Both the position numbers and the translations under genes were made by a program. Below are positions 42,446-50,220 of a DNA stretch of 50,220 bases, piece after piece. Position 1 is the stretch's first letter; each line of letters opens with the position of its first letter. The stretch comes from Hespellia sp. Lineage in GTDB: Bacteria; Bacillota; Clostridia; Lachnospirales; Lachnospiraceae. The notes beneath the pieces are model-generated. The model saw only the letters and a list, made by a program, of their open reading frames with translations, was not told the DNA's origin and did no database searches. Location: the NCBI GenBank assembly GCA_028694105.1, contig JAQUUC010000011.1, positions 1 through 50,220 on the forward strand, written 5' to 3'.

Positions 42446-42946
42446 CTAATTGACTACTGTACCAAGCACGCCATAAAACGCAATATCAATGATACATGCT
42501 GCGAGCACCACGCCAATAAGAATAGCCAGTGACGCCTTCTTGATATCGAACTCTAACAAGGATGCAATCAATGAACCTGTCCATGCCCCTGTCCCGGGAA
42601 GTGGAATCCCCACAAAGAACAGCAGAAATACGAATTCACCCTTTTCGACACCGCTGGATTTTTTCGCCGCACGTGCCTCGAGTTTCTCGACCAGACCTTT
42701 TAAGATATTATGCTTTTTCATAAATACAAATATCTTTTTAATAAATAACAGTATAAACGGAATTGGAATCATATTACCGATAATACAAATGATATTTGAT
42801 GTAATAAGAGGAACCTTTAACAGTGAAGCAATTGCGATTCCACCTCTCAGTTCAATTAAAGGCAGCATCGATACAAAAAAGATGAACACTTCCTTTGGCA
42901 TAAACTGTCCCAGTGAACTTTGATACCAGGTAACAAGACTTTCCAT
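42446..42946 (-). CDS. COG2426 family small multidrug-export-like membrane protein
   Basis: 166-residue membrane protein of the COG2426/PF06695 type, annotated as putative small multidrug export protein; true function unproven. About four membrane segments (residues about 18-40, 48-70, 108-130, 138-162) and a basic loop (KKHNILKGLVEKLEARAAKK) between the second and third. The conserved LPLIELRGGIA motif near residue 28 and GIPLPGTGAWTGS at about 113 are family hallmarks. ATG at 42946 has AAAGGAGAAG upstream. Packed between hisC (12 bases) and prmA (22 bases). Confidence 0.9.
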   Translation of the reverse strand: MESLVTWYQSSLGQFMPKEVFIFFVSMLPLIELRGGIAIASLLKVPLITSNIICIIGNMIPIPFILLFIKKIFVFMKKHNILKGLVEKLEARAAKKSSGVEKGEFVFLLFFVGIPLPGTGAWTGSLIASLLEFDIKKASLAILIGVVLAACIIDIAFYGVLGTVVN

Positions 42947-42958
42947 AAAACTTCTCCT

Positions 42959-44017
42959 TTATTTTGACATATATTTTTTAAAAAATGAGATGAGTGTCTC
43001 CATCTCCTCCTGCGTTCCTATTGTGATTCTCATGTACTGCTCAATTCGTTTACTTCCCCAGAATCTCACATAGATTCCTTCTTTTTTAAGTGCCGTAAAC
43101 ATCTCTTTTGCATCATAGTCCGGGTGCGTTGCAAAAATAAAGTTCGCCTGTGCATCTGGAAATGTAAACCCAAGCTTTGAGAGTTCCTTTTTCGTCCACT
43201 CACGTGTCTCCTTGATTTTGCGGATGGTCTCCTCGAAATAGGCCTTATCTTTGACAGCCTCCACACCGTATGCTAATGAAGTCTGGTTCATAGTGTAAGA
43301 GTTGAACGAATATTTTGCATCGTTCAGGTACTTGATCAGCGTCGGATTACTGATTGCATATCCGATTCTCATGCCCGCCATTGACCGTGATTTTGAAAAG
43401 GTCTGTGTCACAATCAGATTGTCGTATTTATCGATCAGCTCCAGTGCCGATTTCCCTGCAAAATCAATATATGCTTCATCCACGATTACAATGACATCCC
43501 GATTGTGCGCAATGATATCTTCCACCACCGGGAGGTCTTCGTAGATTGCCGTCGGTGCGTTCGGATTTGGGAAAATCACGCCGCCGTTTTCTTTGTAATA
43601 ATCTTCCTTCACGATTTTGAAATCCTCATCGACCGGCTGGCATTCGTATGGAATGCGGTATAATTCTGCCCATACATCATAAAAAGAATACGTGATGTCC
43701 GGGAAAAAGATCGGCTTATCGGAATTGAAAAAGGTGAGGAAACACATTGCCAGAACATCATCGGAGCCAACTCCGACAAAGACCTGATCCCGATTCACTC
43801 CATAATTGTCCGCCAGCACAGATATCAGGCTCTCTGCGGTCGGATCCGGATACAGGCGGAGTCTGTCCACGTCAAACTCTGCAATTGCCCTTTTGACACC
43901 GGGTGCCGGTGGGTATGGATTTTCGTTTGTGTTTAATTTAATAACCTTCTGCTGCGGCTGTTCGCCCGGAACGTAAGGTTCTACCTGTCTGATGTTTTTC
44001 AGTAATTTTTCATTCAT
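42959..44017 (-). CDS. hisC: Histidinol-phosphate aminotransferase
   Basis: PLP class I/II aminotransferase, 352 residues, of the HisC type: interconverts imidazole-acetol phosphate and histidinol phosphate with glutamate; can also act on aromatic keto acids. Motifs: KLNTNENPYPPAPG at about 27, PNPNAPT at about 148, VDEAYIDFAG at about 178, and PLP Lys in QTFSKSRSMAGMRIGYA at about 208. No other his genes are near, so it may serve histidine, aromatic amino-acid synthesis or both. ATG at 44017 has GAGGAAGTTGCT upstream. Thirty-four bases after the aspartate-type aminotransferase gene. Confidence 0.93.
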   Translation of the reverse strand: MNEKLLKNIRQVEPYVPGEQPQQKVIKLNTNENPYPPAPGVKRAIAEFDVDRLRLYPDPTAESLISVLADNYGVNRDQVFVGVGSDDVLAMCFLTFFNSDKPIFFPDITYSFYDVWAELYRIPYECQPVDEDFKIVKEDYYKENGGVIFPNPNAPTAIYEDLPVVEDIIAHNRDVIVIVDEAYIDFAGKSALELIDKYDNLIVTQTFSKSRSMAGMRIGYAISNPTLIKYLNDAKYSFNSYTMNQTSLAYGVEAVKDKAYFEETIRKIKETREWTKKELSKLGFTFPDAQANFIFATHPDYDAKEMFTALKKEGIYVRFWGSKRIEQYMRITIGTQEEMETLISFFKKYMSK

Positions 44018-44051
44018 AGCAACTTCCTCGATTCATACTGGTTGTCGGCTT

Positions 44052-45239
44052 CTATCTGTACTCTTCTGCTAATTTTGCAAAGGCCGGCAGTGAATTCACG
44101 ATGGTCTCATTGGAAACGCAGTATGCGATTCTCACATAACCCGGACACGCAAAAGAACTGCCCGGAACAATCAGAAGATGATATTTCTTCGCCGCTGCAA
44201 CGAATTCTTTTTCATCTGCAACCGGTGATTTCACGAACAGATAAAAAGCTCCCTGTGGCTTGATGCATTCAAATCCCAGCTCTTTTAAGCCATTATATAA
44301 GGTTTCTCTGTTCTTGTCATAGAACGAGATATCTGTCTTTTCGTTGATGCATTTTGCGACAACCTTCTGCTGCAGAGTCGGCGCATTTACAAAGCCGAGA
44401 ATACGGTTCGCAATGTTCACGGCCCCGATTAATTTCTCACTGTCTGCCACTTCATCCGGCACCACCAGATATCCAATACGCTCTCCCGGAAGTGACAGGG
44501 ATTTGCTGTAGGAATATCCGACAATTGTATTGTCATAATATTTTGTCAGATATGGAACTTCCACACCATCATATGCCAGCTCTCTGTATGGCTCATCGGA
44601 AATGAGATAGATGTCTGTTCCGAATTCCTTCTGCTTTTTCTCCATGATTGCCGCCATCTCTTTGATTGTCTCTTCGGAATATACAACACCGGTCGGATTA
44701 TTCGGATTATTAACAATGACTGCCTTGGTATTTGCAGTGATCTTCGCTTCGAACTCATCTAATTTAGGCTGGAAGTCTGCCGTATTTGGCGAAATCTCTA
44801 CAACAACTCCGTCAAAATTGCTGACATAGCTTCTGTATTCTACAAAATATGGTGCAAATACAATCACTTCATCTCCCGGATTTAGGAGTGCTTTTAAGAT
44901 GACATTCAGTCCGCCTGCGGCTCCGACTGTCATTGTGATATTATTTGCGGTAAAAGCGGTATCAAATCTCTTGTTCAGTGACTGGGCAACGGTCTCTCTT
45001 ACTTCCTCATATCCGGCATTACTGTTCGTATAGCCGTGGAGGACAACCGGATCCTCATTGTCAAGCAGTTCGCGGATTGCATCCTTAACGGCCGCCGGTG
45101 CTGCCACATTTGGATTTCCGAGGCTGAAGTCATAGACGTTCTCTCTCCCGAACTCTTTTGCCATTTTATTTCCTTCTTCGAACATCGCACGGATTGCAGA
45201 ATTGTTTGCAACCATCTTTTCCATTTTCTTTGATATCAT
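44052..45239 (-). CDS. Pyridoxal-phosphate-dependent aminotransferase (aspartate aminotransferase type)
   Basis: 395-residue class I aminotransferase; by motif content an aspartate/aromatic-type enzyme (LGNPN near residue 42, NNPNNPTGVVYS at about 168, SDEPYRELAYDG at about 205, PLP Lys in SYSKSLSLPGERIGY at about 240). Precise donor and acceptor cannot be told from sequence. The frame is open upstream; the ATG at 45248 lies directly on AAAGG, while the ATG at 45239 (MISKKMEKM) has 9-base spacing and is chosen. Adjacent to hisC. Confidence 0.92.
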   Translation of the reverse strand: MISKKMEKMVANNSAIRAMFEEGNKMAKEFGRENVYDFSLGNPNVAAPAAVKDAIRELLDNEDPVVLHGYTNSNAGYEEVRETVAQSLNKRFDTAFTANNITMTVGAAGGLNVILKALLNPGDEVIVFAPYFVEYRSYVSNFDGVVVEISPNTADFQPKLDEFEAKITANTKAVIVNNPNNPTGVVYSEETIKEMAAIMEKKQKEFGTDIYLISDEPYRELAYDGVEVPYLTKYYDNTIVGYSYSKSLSLPGERIGYLVVPDEVADSEKLIGAVNIANRILGFVNAPTLQQKVVAKCINEKTDISFYDKNRETLYNGLKELGFECIKPQGAFYLFVKSPVADEKEFVAAAKKYHLLIVPGSSFACPGYVRIAYCVSNETIVNSLPAFAKLAEEYR

Positions 45240-45282
45240 GTCATTCATCCTTTCTTGTCTCTGTATCGTTCTGTCTGTTCTT

Positions 45283-46188
45283 CTATTTTTGGTAAACAGC
45301 AATTCCTTTTTCGACCAGAAATACCGGCCGGTATGATAATTTGGCTTTTCTAAGGCCCTCAGCCCCCGTATCATCCTCACGGTTGATATAGCTATATCCT
45401 TCGCATTCATGCTGTATGAACTGCTGATTGATCATGGGGTACGCGCCCTCTACTTCCGCAAAGGCTTTCTCAATATGCACAATGAAGGTATCCTTCTCTG
45501 TGGCCGGTTCTCCGATAGAAAATGCGACAATCTCGCCATCCACGCGAAGCAGTCCTCCAACGGCTCCCAGCTCCTGATACAGCCGGAGCGCATTGAGTGA
45601 TACGCACATTTCCGCATTCTTCTCTTCGTCCTCCTCGCAGCCGTTCTCCGTCCGCCATCTCAGCGCCATCTGGAAGCACTCTTCCACATTGTCTTCGGAA
45701 ATGCTCTCATAGCTCCAGTTGTCCCCATGCAGGGCAAGAAATTTGTTGATGTGATTGCGCTTTCCGTGCAGCTTTTTTCCTGCCAGCGTGGCAAGCTTTT
45801 CGCGATCATACACATAATCCGCGTAATCACGGTCATATTCTACCGCAAAGGCCTCCGGATACCATTCTTCCAGACGTGCCGCCCGGTTTTCATAAATATT
45901 TACCAGTTTTAAGGTTCTTCCTGCTTTTTTCTCTTTTTCTATCAGAAAATCTATTGCTTTTTTGACATCGCCCGGTTCTCCTGCCGGATAAGAATATATC
46001 CCCGATTCCGGTTCATTCTGAAATACCAGTGTATTCTCTATGATTGCGTATTTGTCATGATACTGTCTGGACCACAGATAAATGTTCACGAATGTTCCTT
46101 CACAGCTTCTCTGCGGATCCTTCTCCAGATAGGAAGTAATCAGTTCCTTATCTTCCAGTTCCGGTCTTTTGAATTCTATTTCACTCAT
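45283..46188 (-). CDS. DUF2156 (phosphatidylglycerol lysyltransferase C-terminal-like) GNAT-fold protein
   Basis: 301-residue soluble protein of the DUF2156 family, the double-GNAT fold that forms the catalytic part of MprF. Recognisable segments: FVNIYLWSRQYHDKYAI at about 45, LHGKRNHINKFLALHGDNW at about 150, GGLLRVDGEIVAFSIGE at about 220 and YSYINREDDTGAEGLRKAK near the end, where the aminoacyl acceptor site lies in the family. No membrane domain is present, unlike MprF, so the acceptor is unknown. AAGGAAGATAAT decides the ATG at 46188. Between prfA (25 bases) and the aminotransferase. Confidence 0.88.
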   Translation of the reverse strand: MSEIEFKRPELEDKELITSYLEKDPQRSCEGTFVNIYLWSRQYHDKYAIIENTLVFQNEPESGIYSYPAGEPGDVKKAIDFLIEKEKKAGRTLKLVNIYENRAARLEEWYPEAFAVEYDRDYADYVYDREKLATLAGKKLHGKRNHINKFLALHGDNWSYESISEDNVEECFQMALRWRTENGCEEDEEKNAEMCVSLNALRLYQELGAVGGLLRVDGEIVAFSIGEPATEKDTFIVHIEKAFAEVEGAYPMINQQFIQHECEGYSYINREDDTGAEGLRKAKLSYRPVFLVEKGIAVYQK

Positions 46189-46213
46189 ATTATCTTCCTT
46201 CTTGTCTTGCGGA

Positions 46214-47290
46214 TTATTGTGCATCATTCATATTTGAAAGTTTTGCTGCCTGATCTGCTGCAATCAGGCTGTCAATAATTTCATCCAAGTCACCGCCAAG
46301 AATGGAATCCAGTTTGTGAAGTGTCAGTTTAATTCTATGGTCCGTCACACGTCCCTGCGGGAAATTGTAGGTGCGGATTTTCTCAGAACGGTCTCCTGTA
46401 CCAACCTGACTTCTGCGAAGCTCTGCCTCTGCGTCATGCTGCTTTGCACACTCTAAGTCATATAATTTTGCGCGCAGTACCTTCAGCGCTTTGTCCTTAT
46501 TCTTGATCTGTGATTTTTCGTCCTGACAGGAGATGACGATTCCCGTTGGCAAATGTGTCAGTCGAACAGCGGAATCGGTTGTATTTACACACTGTCCACC
46601 GTTTCCGGATGCTCGGAACACATCGAATTTGCAGTCATTCATATCCAGTTCCACATCGACTTCTTCTGCTTCCGGCATGATCGCCACTGTAATCGTAGAG
46701 GTGTGGATACGTCCGCCGCTCTCTGTCTCCGGAATTCTCTGAACACGGTGTGTTCCGGATTCATATTTCAGACGGGAGTATGCCCCCTGTCCGTTAATCA
46801 TAAAGGAGGCATCCTTAAATCCGCCGATACCATTTTCGGTGCAGGACAGCATCTCAACCTTCCATCGTTTGCTCTCCGCATAATGTGCAAGCATGCGATA
46901 GATTTCCGCAGCAAATAATGCTGCCTCGTCTCCGCCGGCCCCCGCTCTGATTTCAACGATAACGTTCTTGTCATCATTCGGGTCTTTTGGAAGAAGTAAA
47001 ATCTTGAGCTCTTTTTCCAGCTCCTCGATTCTTGCTTTTGAATCATTCAGCTCTTCTTTCGCGAGTTCACGCATCTCTTCGTCCGACTCTTCATCAAGCA
47101 TCACCAGAGAATCCTCCACGCTCTGTTTGCACGCCTTATATTCCTGATATGCCTCCACGATCGGTGCAAGCTCGCTCTGCTCCTTCATAAGCGTTGTGAA
47201 TCTTGAGCTGTCATTTGCCACATCCGGCTCCTGCAGTTCTCCCATGACTTCCTGATAACGAATCAGTAGATCTTCTAATTTATCAAACAT
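46214..47290 (-). CDS. prfA: Peptide chain release factor 1
   Basis: Recognises UAA/UAG and triggers peptide release; 358 residues. N-terminal coiled-coil domain, anticodon-like motif region in [15 protein letters not shown] (PET at the PxT position) and the catalytic GGQ in [14 protein letters not shown] at about 235. Downstream of prmC (66-base gap), whose product methylates this Gln. AAGGAG precedes the ATG at 47290. Usual length. Confidence 0.97.
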   Translation of the reverse strand: MFDKLEDLLIRYQEVMGELQEPDVANDSSRFTTLMKEQSELAPIVEAYQEYKACKQSVEDSLVMLDEESDEEMRELAKEELNDSKARIEELEKELKILLLPKDPNDDKNVIVEIRAGAGGDEAALFAAEIYRMLAHYAESKRWKVEMLSCTENGIGGFKDASFMINGQGAYSRLKYESGTHRVQRIPETESGGRIHTSTITVAIMPEAEEVDVELDMNDCKFDVFRASGNGGQCVNTTDSAVRLTHLPTGIVISCQDEKSQIKNKDKALKVLRAKLYDLECAKQHDAEAELRRSQVGTGDRSEKIRTYNFPQGRVTDHRIKLTLHKLDSILGGDLDEIIDSLIAADQAAKLSNMNDAQ

Positions 47291-47356
47291 TCCTTTTTTA
47301 TCTCCTTATCTTCTATCTGGCTTAAGCACCCCTGTATGCGGCGCAATATTATCCTT

Positions 47357-48202
47357 CTAATTGTACACACCTGAAACGACACGGTCAAGCCCCGCTAAGT
47401 CCTTCTTCACAACAATTTCCGTGTAACCGGCTTTTTCCATCAGACCGCTGACCGCTTTTCCCTGATCAAATCCGATTTCAAAAAGCAACCTCCCCTTCGG
47501 ATGCAGGTGCCTGCCTGCCTCTTCCACCATCCTCCGGTAGAAAAACAGTCCGTCGCTTTTCCCGTCCAGCGCAATGTACGGATCATGCAGCTTCACCTCA
47601 TCCTGCAGTTCCTCGATGACATCCGTTCGGATATAGGGTGGATTTGAAACAATCAGATCAAACTGCCCCGTCACATTTTCAAACAGATCGCTCTGGACAA
47701 ACGTGACATCTGCCTGCAGCTTTTCTGCGTTGAAGCCTGAAACCCGAAGTGCTTTTTCCGAAATATCCGCACCGGTAAATTCCATGTTCCGGAACCGCTT
47801 CTGCCTCGCGGCGTCCGCGAGACTGATGACGATACATCCGGAACCGGTACACATGTCCAGCACTTTCATATCGTCCTGCAAATACTTCACAGCCTCTTCC
47901 ACCACACATTCGGTATCCTGTCTCGGAATCAGAACATCTTCATTCACCATAAACTCTAGTCCCATGAATTCCTGCACACCGGTGATGTGCTGAAGTGGAA
48001 TGTGTCGCTTACGTCTCGCAAGATCGTCAAAATACTGCGTCTCCTGATCTGGCTGCACCTCATCCCGCTCACGTAAAAAGTACTGGGAACGGCTGATACC
48101 GGTTCGATGCTGTAATAACAGCCATGCATCGGTGGATGCCTCTTCCAGACCTGCTTTTTCCAGCAGTTCTCTGCCCTTTTTCAATGCCTCTTTGTATGTC
48201 AT
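47357..48202 (-). CDS. prmC: Release factor glutamine methyltransferase PrmC
   Basis: SAM-dependent N5-glutamine methyltransferase acting on the GGQ of RF1/RF2; 281 residues. N-terminal helical domain (about 1-75), LIPRQDTE at about 91, SAM motif VLDMCTGSGCIVISLA at about 113, catalytic SNPPYIRTDV at about 185 and final FEIGFDQG. Its ATG overlaps the stop codon of the DUF1385 gene (ATGA), so translation is coupled. Confidence 0.97.
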   Translation of the reverse strand: MTYKEALKKGRELLEKAGLEEASTDAWLLLQHRTGISRSQYFLRERDEVQPDQETQYFDDLARRKRHIPLQHITGVQEFMGLEFMVNEDVLIPRQDTECVVEEAVKYLQDDMKVLDMCTGSGCIVISLADAARQKRFRNMEFTGADISEKALRVSGFNAEKLQADVTFVQSDLFENVTGQFDLIVSNPPYIRTDVIEELQDEVKLHDPYIALDGKSDGLFFYRRMVEEAGRHLHPKGRLLFEIGFDQGKAVSGLMEKAGYTEIVVKKDLAGLDRVVSGVYN

Positions 48203-49143
48203 AACGTTTCCTCGAACGCCTCCCAGTCAAACACCGCTTCCACTGCGGTAATTGCAACCTCTATCATGTCATCCTCCGGCTCCTTCGTCGTGAGCTTCTG
48301 TGTCCAGAGACCCGGTTTACTCAGCAGGCTGATGACCGGATTCTCACTGCATCCCGCCAGTTTGATGATTTCATAGGAAATGCCCGCTATCACAGGGAAC
48401 AGTGCAATTCGCACGATTATTCTCAGCCACAGGATATCAATGTGAATCAGCATGCCCACCAGAATGCTGATAATCACAACGAATAACAGAAAACTGGTTC
48501 CACAGCGCTTATGCTGTCTGGAACTCATTCTGACATTTTCAACCGTAAGGGGCAGGCCATGTTCAATACAGTTGATACATTTGTGCTCCGCACCATGATA
48601 CATGAATACACGCTGGATATCCTTCATTCTCGAAATCAGCAGAATATAGGTCACAAAAATCAGAACCTTCATGACACCTTCAATGACTGCTCTTCCCGTG
48701 TAGCCATGTACAATTCCTTTGTCAATCGCAAACTTCGCAATAAAAGACGGGAGTACCGTAAACAGTGCAATCACCATCACGAGGGAAAACAGAATCGTCC
48801 CGCCCATGATAAGTCCCTCTGTACGCTCCTGCTTCTTCTTAGCCTTCTGCTGCTCCTGCTCGCTCATCTGCTCTTTTGTATCCTCTGATTCTTCTTCGTC
48901 ATCATAAAAACTTGCAGAATAACTTAATGTGCTCATGCCGAGCACCATCGAATCAATAAAATTAAAACCCCCTCTCACAAAAGGAATTTTGGTAAGCGCC
49001 GCAATCGGTGCAATGCTTTTGTATGTATCTGTCTTAACTTCAATAGTCTGGTCCGGTTTTCGTACTGCCACAGCATAGGATGTTTTGTTCTTCATCATAA
49101 TGCCCTCTAAGACAGCCTGTCCACCTATATTAGATGATTTCAT
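48199..49143 (-). CDS. DUF1385 domain-containing membrane protein (YqhQ-like)
   Basis: 314-residue membrane protein of the DUF1385 family, function unknown. N-terminal MKSSNIGGQAVLEGIMMKNK is the family signature; an acidic/Glu-Gln-rich stretch (about 80-108) precedes about four membrane segments (about 113-135, 158-176, 222-250). The HGAEHKCINCIEHG motif at about 183 and RCGTSFL at about 213 hold conserved His and Cys residues, possibly a metal site (inference). In Clostridia it stands between rpmE and prmC, as here, and overlaps prmC by 4 bases. Confidence 0.92.
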   Translation of the reverse strand: MKSSNIGGQAVLEGIMMKNKTSYAVAVRKPDQTIEVKTDTYKSIAPIAALTKIPFVRGGFNFIDSMVLGMSTLSYSASFYDDEEESEDTKEQMSEQEQQKAKKKQERTEGLIMGGTILFSLVMVIALFTVLPSFIAKFAIDKGIVHGYTGRAVIEGVMKVLIFVTYILLISRMKDIQRVFMYHGAEHKCINCIEHGLPLTVENVRMSSRQHKRCGTSFLLFVVIISILVGMLIHIDILWLRIIVRIALFPVIAGISYEIIKLAGCSENPVISLLSKPGLWTQKLTTKEPEDDMIEVAITAVEAVFDWEAFEETL

Positions 49144-49170
49144 ATTATACCTCGCATTTTATAGTGTAAC

Positions 49171-49209
49171 AAAAGAACAGGCTGAGATTAGTTTAATAAC
49201 CTCAGCCTG
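49171..49209 (-). terminator. Rho-independent terminator after rpmE
   Basis: Minus strand CAGGCTGAG pairs perfectly with CTCAGCCTG (14-base loop), followed by TTCTTTT. It lies between rpmE and the DUF1385 gene. Confidence 0.88.
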
Positions 49210-49222
49210 CAACGTTTGATTC

Positions 49223-49429
49223 TTATTTGTCCTGAATGCCGTATTTCTTATTGAACTTATCAACACGACCACGAGCCTGATTTGCTTTCTGCTGGCCTGT
49301 GTAGAATGGATGACACTTTGAACAAATTTCAACATGGATTGATTCGTTTGTAGAACCTGTTGTAAATGTGTTACCACAGTTGCAAGTTACTGTTGCCTGA
49401 TGGTATTCTGGATGTATTCCTTCTCTCAT
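49223..49429 (-). CDS. rpmE: 50S ribosomal protein L31, zinc-binding (C+) type
   Basis: 68-residue large-subunit protein. [20 protein letters not shown], then [15 protein letters not shown]: four Cys (about 16, 18, 37, 40) mark the zinc-containing form. An in-frame GTG at 49438 lies on the binding site AGAGG; the ATG at 49429 (8-base spacing) and the family start agree. The zinc-free paralogue is not in the window. Own promoter between rho and rpmE; terminator follows. Confidence 0.97.
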   Translation of the reverse strand: MREGIHPEYHQATVTCNCGNTFTTGSTNESIHVEICSKCHPFYTGQQKANQARGRVDKFNKKYGIQDK

Positions 49430-49489
49430 GATTTTCACCTCTCTATTTTTAATCTTGTCTTATTTCTCTTATTCATAAACAGCTATGTT

Positions 49490-49518
49490 ATTGTATCATA
49501 ACTATTTTTCATTTGCAA
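49490..49518 (-). promoter_or_regulatory. rpmE promoter
   Basis: Minus strand: -35 TTGCAA (49513-49518), 17-bp spacer, -10 TACAAT (49490-49495). The -35 box starts about eight bases before the rho stop codon region ends. Confidence 0.75.
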
Positions 49519-49525
49519 GGTCTTT

Positions 49526-50220
49526 TTAGATGAATTTTTGTTTTCTTACTTTCGCAACCAGCTCTGCATTTGAGCCTGTTCTCGCAAACATATTCAGAAG
49601 GTTGTCCGCAGAGTCTTCGGATTTCATTCCATTGAGACCCTTCCGGATGATATCGACTGCTTCCATCTCTTCTTTTGTAAGGAGCAGATCTTCTCTTCGT
49701 GTGCTGGATTTCAGCAGATCAATTGCCGGGAAAATTCTCTTTTCCTGCAATTTACGGTCAAGCACCAGTTCCATGTTACCGGTTCCCTTAAATTCCTCAT
49801 ACACAACATCGTCCATTTTACTTCCCGTCTCCACAAGAGCCGTGGCAAGAATCGTAAGACTTCCGCCCTCTCTCATGTTTCTTGCGGCACCGAAGAAACG
49901 CTTTGGCATATGAAGTGCCGCCGGGTCAAGACCACCGGATAAAGTTCTTCCTGACGGTGGAACCGTTAAGTTGTATGCTCTCGCAAGTCTTGTGATACTG
50001 TCAAGAAGAATCATGACATCCTTCCCGTGTTCTACCAGACGCTTTGCGCGCTCAATCACCATCTCCGATACACGTTTATGGTGGTCCGGCAATTCGTCAA
50101 AGGTAGAGTAAATCACTTCTACATTCGGGCCTTCGATTGCTTCCTTGATATCCGTTACTTCCTCCGGACGTTCATCGATCAGGAGGATCAGAAGATGCAT
50201 GCTCGGTTCCTGTTTCTTAA
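49526..50220 (-). CDS. rho: Transcription termination factor Rho, C-terminal part (runs off window end)
   Basis: RNA-dependent hexameric ATPase that ends transcription; about 230 C-terminal residues are visible, the N-terminal RNA-binding domain and Walker A lie outside. Visible motifs: [13 protein letters not shown] (catalytic Glu region), [17 protein letters not shown] (Walker B), [13 protein letters not shown] (Q-loop region) and the arginine-finger segment [15 protein letters not shown]. The C-terminal end KVRKQKFI is complete. The rho-rpmE-DUF1385-prmC-prfA order is conserved in Clostridia. Confidence 0.96.
   Translation of the reverse strand, partial: KKQEPSMHLLILLIDERPEEVTDIKEAIEGPNVEVIYSTFDELPDHHKRVSEMVIERAKRLVEHGKDVMILLDSITRLARAYNLTVPPSGRTLSGGLDPAALHMPKRFFGAARNMREGGSLTILATALVETGSKMDDVVYEEFKGTGNMELVLDRKLQEKRIFPAIDLLKSSTRREDLLLTKEEMEAVDIIRKGLNGMKSEDSADNLLNMFARTGSNAELVAKVRKQKFI

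Overview
The window looks like a chromosomal segment from a spore-forming, low-to-moderate GC member of the Clostridia, most likely Lachnospiraceae; the genus cannot be fixed from sequence alone. Pointers are CodY, a sporulation sigma factor SigK without pro-sequence, a CIRCE-controlled groES-groEL pair, a degenerate His-less HPr-like protein, DUF5688 and DUF2804 proteins, AGGAGG-type ribosome binding sites and sigma-A promoters with 17-bp spacers. It is essentially a core-genome stretch: I see no phage, insertion sequence, CRISPR array or defence island. Almost every gene is on the minus strand; only sigK and the HPr-like gene are on the plus strand.

Layout: 1-1.4 kb, a MATE exporter (cut by the window edge) behind a TetR regulator with two operator copies. 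1.5-3.5 kb, rpsB-tsf with a structured leader. 3.5-4.6 kb, a DUF2804 protein. 4.7-8.4 kb, three tandem paralogous secreted NlpC/P60 cell-wall hydrolases, each with its own promoter and (for two of three junctions) its own terminator. 8.5-14.6 kb, gltD-gltB glutamate synthase. 14.6-18.2 kb, a CPBP membrane protease, argS, a small membrane-anchored protein and a tRNA-Arg(CCG). 18.2-22.9 kb, a DUF5688 protein, efp, yqeG, a chorismate mutase-shikimate kinase fusion and guaB. 23-26.3 kb, groEL-groES, an unknown 104-residue protein and codY. 26.3-31.1 kb, topA-dprA-comM. 31.3-31.9 kb, sigK. 31.9-37.9 kb, U32 protein-trmR-rnjA-DUF1292-ruvX-ireB and mtaB. 38.0-38.2 kb, the HPr-like gene. 38.3-49.1 kb, a long closely packed run, thiI-nifS-rsmE-prmA-membrane protein-hisC-aminotransferase-DUF2156-prfA-prmC-DUF1385. 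49.2-50.2 kb, rpmE and the 3' end of rho.

Functionally the right half is dominated by translation and RNA-modification genes: MtaB (ms2t6A), ThiI with its cysteine desulfurase (s4U), TrmR with a U32 hydroxylation protein (mo5U34), RsmE, PrmA, PrmC with RF1, EF-P, EF-Ts, S2, L31 and RNase J. Nutrient control is represented by CodY and glutamate synthase, envelope growth by the NlpC/P60 trio.

The most noteworthy items are the NlpC/P60 trio with matching promoter geometry and a shared GTGGGGAC inverted-repeat element just downstream of the -10 box, the pro-less SigK, the HPr-like protein lacking the phosphorylatable histidine and preceded by twin hairpins, and the tRNA-Arg whose 3' end lies directly against the ribosome binding site of a membrane-protein gene. 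I do not see a clearly new multi-gene system. No stretch over 300 bases lacks a gene.
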